Assembly (NCBI RefSeq): GCF_040654195.1
Contig: NZ_JBFAHM010000014.1
Span: 124,001-188,000 of the forward strand
DNA: 64,000 nt
Source: Hamadaea sp013361475
GTDB lineage: Bacteria; Actinomycetota; Actinomycetes; Mycobacteriales; Micromonosporaceae
Reading direction: 5' to 3'
The notes under the pieces are model-generated. The model saw nothing but the letters and a program-made list of their open reading frames with translations, did not search any database and was not told the DNA's origin. The translations under genes and the position numbers were made by a program. Positions 32,967-44,369 of this stretch are shown here, piece after piece (the first letter of the stretch is position 1; each line of letters opens with the position of its first letter).

Positions 32967-34130
32967 TCAGGAGACGAAGGTGTCCCGGTTGAGGAACGTG
33001 AGGATGTTGATCACGTTCAGCGCCATCAGAGCGAGCAGCAGCGACCGGTCCAGCAGCTCCTTCGCCCCGATCCGGCCCAGCACCAGGAAGATCGGGACGA
33101 TCTCCAGGAGAAACCGGGGCAGGGAACCCAGCGGGTCGTCGGGTCCCACCTCGGTGATCACCAGGGGCAGGAACAGCGCCGCGGCGTACACGAGGAGATA
33201 GCGCTGGTCGGCGCGGAACCGGAACGGCCCCACGACCGCGAGCACCAGCGTGATCAGCCCGAGCCCGAACAGCGCGAGCTGCTGCACGTAGAGCAGGCTG
33301 CGCGCACTCAGCAGCGGCTGCTCGCCGATCAGCCGCAGCGCGTGCCACTGCGGCACGCCGGGCCATTGATAAGCCCGATGCCAGTGGTCCTGGGCGTGCG
33401 CGAAGGCCAGCGGGTCGCCGGTGGTCCGCCAGCAATAGAAGGTGTACGCCAGAAGCCCGGCCGGGACCAGGAAAAGCGCGAGCGCAGACCACCGGGGACG
33501 GCGATGCACCCGCAGATACTCGTACGCCAGCGGCAGCAGCAGGAGCAGCCCGAAGAGCCGGACAGTGCCAGCCAGACCGCCCAGGAGCCCCGCGACCCAC
33601 CAGTTCCCCCGGCGGGCCGCATAGAGGGCGCCGACCGCGAAGAGGATGAACAGGCCTTCGTTGTACGGGGCGTAGAGGAAGAACGCGGTCGGGAAGGCGA
33701 CGACATAGAAGACCGTACGCCGCGCGACCGCCTTGTCGAACTCGTGCTCGGCCAGCCGCTGGAGGAGGATCAGCGCCCCGAGCGCGACGAGCATCGTGAT
33801 GATCGGACCGGCCACCCGCTGCCCGCCGGGCAGATAGTCGCTCGCGTGCAGAAGCAGCGGGTACGCCGGGAAGAAGGCGTGCCGTTCGAAGGTGTCGTAT
33901 CCGCGTTCGGCGATGTCGAGGTAGTGGCCGGAGTCCCAGATGAGCCAGTCTTCGAAGATCAGCTTGGCCGGCCGCGGCTCGGTGCCCAGCACGCGATAGT
34001 GGTACGCCGTCGTCAGAAGGAAGACGAAGGCCCCGACACCCCACGCGACCAGGGCCGGAAGGTACCGCCGGAGGGTCTGGCGGGCGGGCGCCCGGCGTGT
34101 CGCGGGCGAGGTCAGCACGTTCGAAGTCAT
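32967..34130 (-). CDS. Polytopic mannosyltransferase-like (PIG-V/GT-C family) protein
   Basis: The product is 387 aa with about ten helices. The first outer loop holds WDSGHYLDIAERGYD, the acidic motif typical of GT-C glycosyltransferases that use polyprenyl-phosphate sugars. FFPAYPLLLHASDY and FFLYAPYNEGLFILFAVGAL then match the PIG-V-like mannosyltransferase family. It would transfer a sugar on the outer face of the membrane. ATG 34130 (GAGGAG just upstream) is preferred to a 25-residue longer form. The gene lies inverted between rplL and rpoB. Confidence 0.8.
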   Translation of the reverse strand: MTSNVLTSPATRRAPARQTLRRYLPALVAWGVGAFVFLLTTAYHYRVLGTEPRPAKLIFEDWLIWDSGHYLDIAERGYDTFERHAFFPAYPLLLHASDYLPGGQRVAGPIITMLVALGALILLQRLAEHEFDKAVARRTVFYVVAFPTAFFLYAPYNEGLFILFAVGALYAARRGNWWVAGLLGGLAGTVRLFGLLLLLPLAYEYLRVHRRPRWSALALFLVPAGLLAYTFYCWRTTGDPLAFAHAQDHWHRAYQWPGVPQWHALRLIGEQPLLSARSLLYVQQLALFGLGLITLVLAVVGPFRFRADQRYLLVYAAALFLPLVITEVGPDDPLGSLPRFLLEIVPIFLVLGRIGAKELLDRSLLLALMALNVINILTFLNRDTFVS

Positions 34131-34417
34131 GGCTCCTCGACGGGTCTTTCGGCCGGTCAGCGGGGGGTCTGCGGGTGGATTCGCCAGGCTTCGCCGACGG
34201 CTCATGATGCCACGCCCACACTGTTATGCGGCATGGTCTTGACGTGGCAGGCGGCGGAGGGCACGCTGATGTCAGAACAACACGCTGGTTGCCAGAAGAG
34301 AGGACAGTCGCCGCCAAAGCGCCTGAGACGGTTTGCCCCGTTCGGTTCGAGGGAAACTGTCGCCCCGCTGGGTTAGGGTGGTGTGCGACACGTCTGGCCC
34401 GGTTTTGCCGTGGCGAC

Positions 34418-34446
34418 TTTACAGCGGCGTGCCTTCCGGCTACACT
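34418..34446 (+). promoter_or_regulatory. rpoBC promoter
   Basis: -35 TTTACA at 34418-34423, 17-nt spacer, -10 TACACT at 34441-34446, giving a leader of about 135 nt to the TTG start. The gap from 34131 to 34417 holds no gene; a second weaker -10-like TAGGGT is at 34374-34379. Confidence 0.8.
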
Positions 34447-34585
34447 GCTAGTTTGCGCTGCCCTTCTATCTGCCCCTGCCTGGGATGACTTCCCCGCGGA
34501 CTTTCCGCGCGGTAGTTCCGGATCAGGGGTTGTTGGAGTGCACGCGTAACGGCCGTTGCACCATCGGTCCTCGGAAGGACGTATC

Positions 34586-37500
34586 TTGGCAACTTCCCGC
34601 CCTGCGAAGACCAGTCGTACGTCGAGCGCTTTCGCTCCCCGCCGGATCTCCTTCGGCAGGATCACCGAACATCTAGAGGTCCCCAACCTTCTCGCCATCC
34701 AGACCGAGTCCTTCGACTGGCTGGTCGGCAACGAGGCTTGGCAGACCCGCTCGGCAGCTGATCAGCACGCCCGCTCGGGCCTCGCAGAAATCCTCGAAGA
34801 GATCAGTCCCATCGAGGACTTCTCCGGCACCATGTCGCTTTCCTTCTCCAACCCGCGCTTCGAAGAGGTCAAGGCCTCGATCGAGGAGTGCAAGGAGAAG
34901 GACCTGACCTACTGCGCGCCTCTCTTCGTTACCGCGGAGTTCACCAACAACACCACCGGCGAGATCAAGAGCCAGACGGTGTTCATGGGTGACTTCCCGA
35001 TGATGACGCCGAAGGGCACTTTCATCATCAACGGCACGGAGCGGATCGTCGTATCCCAGCTTGTCCGTTCTCCGGGTGTCTACTTCACCAAGGAGCCGGA
35101 CAAGACCTCCGACCGTGACCTGACGAGCGTCAAGGTCATCCCGAGCCGGGGCGCCTGGCTCGAATTCGACATCGACAAGCGCGACACCGTCGGCGTGCGG
35201 ATCGACCGCAAGCGCCGGCAGGCCGTCACCGTCCTGCTGAAGGCGATCGGCTGGTCCGCGGACCAGATCCGGGAGCGCTTCGGCTGGTCTGAGCTGCTCA
35301 TGACCACGCTGGAGAAGGACCACATCGCCAGCCAGGACGAGGCGCTGCTCGACATCTACCGCAAGCTGCGTCCGGGCGAGCCGCCGACGCGGGAGAACGC
35401 GCAGACCCTTCTCGACAACCTGTTCTTCAACCCGAAGCGCTACGACGTCGCGAAGGTCGGTCGCTACAAGTTCAACAAGAAGCTGGAGATCGACGTCCCG
35501 ATCACCACCGGCGTCCTGACCGAGGAAGACATCGTCTCGACCGTCGAGTACCTCGCCCGCCTGCACGTGGGCGAAGAGGGCTACGAGGCCGACGACATCG
35601 ACCACTTCGGCAACCGGCGTCTGCGTACGGTGGGCGAGCTCATCCAGAACCAGGTCCGCGTCGGCCTGTCCCGGATGGAGCGCGTCGTCCGCGAGCGCAT
35701 GACGACCCAGGACGTCGAGGCGATCACGCCGCAGACCCTGATCAACATCCGCCCCGTGGTGGCCGCGATCAAGGAGTTCTTCGGCACGTCGCAGCTCTCC
35801 CAGTTCATGGACCAGACCAACCCGCTCGCGGGTCTGACCCACCGGCGCCGACTGTCGGCGCTCGGCCCGGGTGGTCTGTCCCGGGAGCGCGCCGGCTTCG
35901 AGGTCCGTGACGTCCACCCGTCGCACTACGGCCGCATGTGCCCGATCGAGACGCCGGAAGGCCCGAACATCGGCCTCATCGGCGCCCTGTCCACCTTCGC
36001 CCGGGTCAACCCGTTCGGCTTCATCGAGACGCCGTACCGGAAGGTCGTCGAGGGTCGTGTGAGCGACCAGATCGACTACCTGACCGCGGACGAGGAGGAC
36101 CGGCACGTCATCGCGCAGGCCAACGAGCCGCTGATGGCGGACGGTCACTTCGTCGGCGACCGCGTGCTCGTCCGCCGGAAGGGCGGCGAGGTCGACTTCG
36201 TCGCGCCGACGCAGGTCGACTACATGGACGTCTCGCCGCGCCAGATGGTGTCGGTCGCGACCGCGATGATCCCGTTCCTCGAGCACGACGACGCCAACCG
36301 GGCCCTGATGGGCGCGAACATGCAGCGTCAGGCCGTGCCGCTGGTCAAGGCGGAGTCCCCGCTGGTCGGCACCGGCATGGAGTACCGGGCCGCGGTCGAC
36401 GCCGGCGACGTGGTCGTGGCCGAGGTCGGCGGTGTGGTCGAGGACCTCTGCGCCGACTACGTGACGGTCCACCAGGACGACGGCCACCGCCGCACGTACC
36501 TGCTGCACAAGTTCCGCCGCTCCAACTCGGGTTCCTGCGTCAACCAGAAGCCCGTCGTCTTCGAGGGCGACCGCGTCGAGGCCGGCCAGGTCATCGCCGA
36601 CGGTCCCTGCACCGACGAGGGCGAGATGGCGCTCGGGCGCAACCTGCTGGTCGCGTTCATGCCGTGGGAGGGCCACAACTACGAGGACGCGATCATCCTG
36701 TCGCAGCGCCTCGTGCAGGAGGACGTGCTCACCTCGATCCACATCGAGGAGCACGAGGTCGACGCCCGGGACACCAAGCTGGGTCCGGAGGAGATCACTC
36801 GCGACATCCCGAACGTCAGCGAGGAGATGCTCGCCGACCTCGATGAGCGCGGCATCATCCGGATCGGCGCCGAGGTCGTCCCCGGCGACATCCTGGTCGG
36901 CAAGGTCACGCCCAAGGGCGAGACCGAGCTGACCCCGGAGGAGCGGCTGCTCCGCGCGATCTTCGGGGAGAAGGCGCGGGAGGTCCGGGACACCTCGCTG
37001 AAGGTGCCGCACGGCGAGACCGGCACGGTCATCGGCGTACGCACGTTCTCCCGCGAGGACGGCGACGAGCTGCCGCCGGGCGTCAACGAGCTGGTCCGGG
37101 TCTACGTGGCCCAGAAGCGGAAGATCCAGGACGGTGACAAGCTCGCGGGCCGCCACGGCAACAAGGGCGTCATCTCCAAGATCCTTCCGGTCGAGGACAT
37201 GCCGTTCCTCGAGGACGGCACGCCGGTCGACATCGTGCTCAACCCGCTGGGTGTGCCCTCGCGAATGAACATCGGGCAGGTCCTGGAGACCCACCTCGGG
37301 TGGGTGGCCAAGACCGGCTGGAAGATCGAGGGCGAGGACGAGGACTGGAAGAAGGCTCTCCGGTCGATCGACGCCCACGAGTCGGAGCCCGACACGAACG
37401 TGGCCACGCCGGTCTTCGACGGCGCCAAGGAGGAGGAGATCACCGGTCTGCTCGCCTCGACGCTGCCGAACCGCGACGGCCAGCAGCTCGTGGGCGCCTC

Positions 37501-38026
37501 CGGCAAGGCCCAGCTGTTCGACGGCCGCAGCGGTGAGCCGCTGCCGGACCCGATCGCGGTGGGCTACATCTACATCCTGAAGCTGAACCACCTGGTCGAC
37601 GACAAGATCCACGCTCGGTCGACCGGTCCGTACTCGATGATCACGCAGCAGCCGCTGGGTGGTAAGGCGCAGTTCGGTGGTCAGCGCTTCGGTGAGATGG
37701 AGTGCTGGGCGATGCAGGCCTACGGCGCGGCGTACGCGCTGCAGGAGCTGCTCACCATCAAGTCCGACGACGTCCTCGGCCGGGTGAAGGTCTACGAGGC
37801 GATCGTCAAGGGCGAGAACATTCCGGAGCCGGGCATCCCGGAGTCGTTCAAGGTTCTCCTCAAGGAACTCCAGTCGCTCTGCCTGAACGTGGAGGTCCTC
37901 TCCAGCGACGGCGTCGCCCTGGAGATGCGGGAGACCGACGACGAGGTGTTCCGTGCGGCCGAGGAGCTGGGCATCGACTTGTCCCGCCGGCCCAACGAAG
38001 GCGTGATCAGCGTCGACGAAGTCTGA
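34586..38026 (+). CDS. rpoB: RNA polymerase beta subunit
   Basis: The product is 1146 aa from a TTG start with GGAAGGA 6 nt upstream; the actinobacterial N-terminus LATSRPAKTS supports this start, as in Mycobacterium and Streptomyces. The rifampicin region runs from about 405 (SQLSQFMDQTNPLAGLTH) to 430. Asp409, His419 and Ser424 match the sensitive residues 516, 526 and 531 of E. coli. The positions equivalent to Asn518 and Ser522 are Thr411 and Ala415. Conserved catalytic segments GDKLAGRHGNKGV and PYSMITQQPLGGKAQFGGQR are present. Operon with rpoC, 82 bp downstream. Confidence 0.98.
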   Translation: MATSRPAKTSRTSSAFAPRRISFGRITEHLEVPNLLAIQTESFDWLVGNEAWQTRSAADQHARSGLAEILEEISPIEDFSGTMSLSFSNPRFEEVKASIEECKEKDLTYCAPLFVTAEFTNNTTGEIKSQTVFMGDFPMMTPKGTFIINGTERIVVSQLVRSPGVYFTKEPDKTSDRDLTSVKVIPSRGAWLEFDIDKRDTVGVRIDRKRRQAVTVLLKAIGWSADQIRERFGWSELLMTTLEKDHIASQDEALLDIYRKLRPGEPPTRENAQTLLDNLFFNPKRYDVAKVGRYKFNKKLEIDVPITTGVLTEEDIVSTVEYLARLHVGEEGYEADDIDHFGNRRLRTVGELIQNQVRVGLSRMERVVRERMTTQDVEAITPQTLINIRPVVAAIKEFFGTSQLSQFMDQTNPLAGLTHRRRLSALGPGGLSRERAGFEVRDVHPSHYGRMCPIETPEGPNIGLIGALSTFARVNPFGFIETPYRKVVEGRVSDQIDYLTADEEDRHVIAQANEPLMADGHFVGDRVLVRRKGGEVDFVAPTQVDYMDVSPRQMVSVATAMIPFLEHDDANRALMGANMQRQAVPLVKAESPLVGTGMEYRAAVDAGDVVVAEVGGVVEDLCADYVTVHQDDGHRRTYLLHKFRRSNSGSCVNQKPVVFEGDRVEAGQVIADGPCTDEGEMALGRNLLVAFMPWEGHNYEDAIILSQRLVQEDVLTSIHIEEHEVDARDTKLGPEEITRDIPNVSEEMLADLDERGIIRIGAEVVPGDILVGKVTPKGETELTPEERLLRAIFGEKAREVRDTSLKVPHGETGTVIGVRTFSREDGDELPPGVNELVRVYVAQKRKIQDGDKLAGRHGNKGVISKILPVEDMPFLEDGTPVDIVLNPLGVPSRMNIGQVLETHLGWVAKTGWKIEGEDEDWKKALRSIDAHESEPDTNVATPVFDGAKEEEITGLLASTLPNRDGQQLVGASGKAQLFDGRSGEPLPDPIAVGYIYILKLNHLVDDKIHARSTGPYSMITQQPLGGKAQFGGQRFGEMECWAMQAYGAAYALQELLTIKSDDVLGRVKVYEAIVKGENIPEPGIPESFKVLLKELQSLCLNVEVLSSDGVALEMRETDDEVFRAAEELGIDLSRRPNEGVISVDEV

Positions 38027-38108
38027 TCAAGGTGCCGCCGGGGGCCGCGAGGCCCCCGGCACACCCCACGAAGACGATTTAGGCAAGAACGAGCCAGAAG
38101 GAAATTAA

Positions 38109-41999
<3,891 letters not shown>

Positions 42000-42028
42000 T
42001 CTGTCTGATCGGCTGAACAAACGCAAGG

Positions 42029-42062
42029 CGCGGCCCGCGATCACTTTCGATCGCGGGCCGCG
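42029..42062 (+). terminator. rpoBC terminator
   Basis: Perfect 14-bp GC-rich arms (42029-42042 and 42049-42062) with loop ACTTTC, 30 bp after the rpoC stop. Confidence 0.9.
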
Positions 42063-42071
42063 TCGCGTTGA

Positions 42072-42077
42072 TAATCT
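42072..42077 (+). promoter_or_regulatory. -10 of the first DUF4190-like gene, leaderless
   Basis: TAATCT, then 6 nt (ACGCGA), then ATG 42084. The hexamer begins 10 bp after the rpoC terminator. Confidence 0.6.
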
Positions 42078-42083
42078 ACGCGA

Positions 42084-42407
42084 ATGCGACACCCGGACGA
42101 TCCGGAGCCGATCCGCGACAGCAAGGCGCTCACCGCGTACATCTTGGGCTGGCTCGCGGTGGCCACGGGCCTGCTCGTGGGCGGCGTCGTCCCGGCCGTC
42201 GTGGCCCTGGCCCTGGCCCGCCAGGCCCGCGGGGAGATCGCCGAGGGGCAGGGCTGGCGCACCGGGGATCGCCTGGCGGTACGCGGACAGTTCCTCGCCT
42301 GGATCGCGTTGGCGCTCGCGGCGCTCGCGATCTGCGCGGCCGTGACCATCGGTGTGCTGACCCGGTCGGCGAACCCGGCGCACGACTTCCCGCCCGGCGT
42401 GAACTGA
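42084..42407 (+). CDS. DUF4190-like small membrane protein
   Basis: The product is 107 aa with two helices (about 18-45 and 70-95). Between them lies the LALARQARGEIAEGQGWRTGDRL-type loop, in which a Gln-Ala-Arg run follows helix 1 and a Gly-rich turn precedes helix 2, as in DUF4190 proteins. Function unknown. It is followed 49 bp later by a second protein of the same type. Confidence 0.7.
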   Translation: MRHPDDPEPIRDSKALTAYILGWLAVATGLLVGGVVPAVVALALARQARGEIAEGQGWRTGDRLAVRGQFLAWIALALAALAICAAVTIGVLTRSANPAHDFPPGVN

Positions 42408-42456
42408 CCGCACTTCGGCGGTTCGCTGATGCGGCGAGTATGCGAGGATCGCAGGC

Positions 42457-42894
42457 GTGACCCAGTCGACCGGTCTGCCGGCCCCGATCCCACCGGTGCG
42501 GTTTCCCCCGCCGGCGCGGATCGACCCCGTCCCCGGTACGCCCTATGGCCTGGCCATCCTGCCGATCCGCCCGATCCTGACCGGGCTGGCCTCGGGCAGT
42601 CTGGCGGCCGGCATCGCCGGGCTGCTCGTCAGCGGGGTCGTGGCGATCTTCGCGTTGGCCGCGACCAGCGCCGATTGGGGTGCGCTCGCCGCCGGCGCGT
42701 TCGCAGTCCTGGCACTCGTCCTGAGCGCCGGCGCCGTGGTCCTGGGTGCGTTCGGCTTACGCCAGGTGCGGCGGTCGTCCGCCCTGACCGGCAAGGGCCT
42801 GGCCCTCAGTGGCCTGATCTGCGGCGGGCTGGGTGTCGCGGTCACGCTCATCGCTGTGATCTCAGCCATCCTCCTGGTGGCGACCCGGGCTTGA
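42457..42894 (+). CDS. Second DUF4190-like membrane protein
   Basis: The product is 145 aa. A Pro-rich cytoplasmic N-terminus (1-40) precedes three or four helices (about 42-70, 75-100 and 117-140). GAFGLRQVRRSSALTGKGLALSGL is the DUF4190-type loop, with an Arg pair followed by a Gly-rich turn. GTG start, with AGGATCGCAGG upstream. Probably a tandem duplicate of its upstream neighbour. Function unknown. Confidence 0.65.
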   Translation: MTQSTGLPAPIPPVRFPPPARIDPVPGTPYGLAILPIRPILTGLASGSLAAGIAGLLVSGVVAIFALAATSADWGALAAGAFAVLALVLSAGAVVLGAFGLRQVRRSSALTGKGLALSGLICGGLGVAVTLIAVISAILLVATRA

Positions 42895-43072
42895 CCTGCG
42901 GCCGTGCCGATCGGCACCGGTGGGGCCGCTCACAGCTGCCAATCCCGTGCGACGCGGACGAACCGAGCGGGTAGACTGATTCGTGGAGCGGCCTGGAATG
43001 AAGCGTGCCGCGAAAACGGTCGGGTTTCCCAGAGCGAGTTTGGACCGGTGAAATCGGTCGGGAGCCCCCGTT

Positions 43073-43101
43073 TTGACCTGCGCGCTCGTGATAGGTACTC
43101 T
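43073..43101 (+). promoter_or_regulatory. str operon (rpsL) promoter
   Basis: -35 TTGACC at 43073-43078, 17-nt spacer, -10 TACTCT at 43096-43101. It is near consensus. An additional TAGACT at 42972-42977 could be a second promoter. Confidence 0.85.
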
Positions 43102-43434
43102 TTCCCCTCGTGCCCGGGCATGCCTGGGCTCATCGTGCGTGCGCGATGGACGGCTGCCGCAAGGCGTCGGCAGTGCACCGCGACAACGGCAAACCCCGGC
43201 GGGCGAGTGATCGCGCGCCTGGCCCGTGGACCGGACGACACGCCCGACCGCGGGGGTCGGCAACGACCGCGACGCCCCAGGAAACGCCCTGGTCGGCGAC
43301 GTGAGCAGAGCCGGTCGCATACAGGTTCGGCCGACCGGTGAGCGTCGCGGAGACGTCCATCGGCCGATCCAGTGAGAAGACCCTGGTCGCACCGAGCGGC
43401 CTTGTACAGGAGAGAACGGGAGCGGAGACACCCG
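43102..43434 (+). promoter_or_regulatory. rpsL leader with shared ribosomal leader element
   Basis: A leader of about 325 nt. At 43236-43260 there is a 25-nt sequence identical to 48090-48114 upstream of rpsJ. It contains the stem CCGACC-GCGGG-GGTCGG (43244-43260 including flanks). No open frame with coding character was seen. GAGCGGAGAC precedes the rpsL start. Confidence 0.7.
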
Positions 43435-43818
43435 GTGCCCACTATTCAGCAGTTGGTCCGCAAGGGCCGCCAGGCCAAGACGAGCAAGACCAAGACGCCG
43501 GCGCTCAAGGGCAGCCCGCAGCGTCGTGGCGTGTGCACCCGCGTGTACACCACCACTCCCAAGAAGCCGAACTCGGCTCTCCGGAAGGTCGCTCGCGTCA
43601 AGCTCAGCAGCCAGATCGAGGTGACCGCCTACATCCCGGGCGTGGGTCACAACCTGCAGGAGCACTCGATCGTCCTCGTTCGTGGTGGTCGTGTTAAGGA
43701 CCTCCCCGGCGTTCGTTACAAGATCATTCGTGGTTCGCTGGACACCCAGGGCGTCCGCAACCGCAAGCAGGCCCGCAGCCGTTACGGCGCGAAGCTTGTC
43801 AAGGAAGGGAAGAAGTAA
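43435..43818 (+). CDS. rpsL: 30S ribosomal protein S12 (uS12)
   Basis: The product is 127 aa. Decoding-centre residues are wild type for streptomycin sensitivity: Lys43 in TTTPKKPNS and Lys88 in GGRVKDLPG. GTG 43435 gives VPTIQQLVRKG, the standard start; the longer upstream frame is not used. It is the first gene of the str operon, 2 bp before rpsG. Confidence 0.97.
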   Translation: MPTIQQLVRKGRQAKTSKTKTPALKGSPQRRGVCTRVYTTTPKKPNSALRKVARVKLSSQIEVTAYIPGVGHNLQEHSIVLVRGGRVKDLPGVRYKIIRGSLDTQGVRNRKQARSRYGAKLVKEGKK

Positions 43819-43820
43819 CG

Positions 43821-44291
43821 ATGCCGCGTAAGGGACCTGCTCCGCGTCGCCCGCTGGCCGCCGACCCGGTGTACAACTCGCCGCTGGTCACCCAGCTGGT
43901 CAACAAGATCCTGCAGGAAGGCAAGCGTCAGCTCGCCGAGCGGATCGTCTACGGCGCCCTCGAAGGCTGCCGCGAGAAGACCGGCACCGACCCGGTCGTC
44001 ACGCTGAAGCGCGCGATGGACAACGTCAAGCCGACCCTCGAGGTCCGCAGCCGCCGTGTCGGTGGCGCGACCTACCAGGTGCCGGTCGAGGTTCGTCCGG
44101 CCCGCGCGACCACGCTGGGTCTGCGCTGGCTGGTGACCTACTCCAAGGCCCGCCGGGAGAAGACCATGGTCGAGCGGCTCATGAACGAGCTGCTGGACGC
44201 CAGCAACGGTCTGGGCGCTGCGGTGAAGCGGCGCGAGGACACGCACAAGATGGCCGAGTCGAACAAGGCTTTCGCCCACTACCGCTGGTAG
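43821..44291 (+). CDS. rpsG: 30S ribosomal protein S7 (uS7)
   Basis: The product is 156 aa. It starts MPRKGPAPRRP and contains VGGATYQVPVEVRPARATTL, LRWLVTYSKARREKTM and the end HKMAESNKAFAHYRW. It nucleates the 30S head and in E. coli represses the str operon. A hairpin separates it from fusA. Confidence 0.97.
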   Translation: MPRKGPAPRRPLAADPVYNSPLVTQLVNKILQEGKRQLAERIVYGALEGCREKTGTDPVVTLKRAMDNVKPTLEVRSRRVGGATYQVPVEVRPARATTLGLRWLVTYSKARREKTMVERLMNELLDASNGLGAAVKRREDTHKMAESNKAFAHYRW

Positions 44292-44300
44292 TAATCGTTC

Positions 44301-44327
44301 GGTGCCGGGCCGACCCGGCCCGGCACC
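44301..44327 (+). terminator. Attenuator-like hairpin between rpsG and fusA
   Basis: Perfect 11-bp arms (44301-44311 and 44317-44327) with loop GACCC. It could lower fusA-tuf transcription or protect the upstream mRNA. Confidence 0.7.
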
Positions 44328-44369
44328 ACCCGAACCTAGGTTCACCCACCTTCTGAAGGGAACTCGAAA

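Noticed and set aside
34673..37612. 979-codon open frame antisense to rpoB
   Set aside because: It mirrors rpoB codons; long antisense frames are routine at this G+C and the translation is Asp/Val/Arg/His-rich with no domain.
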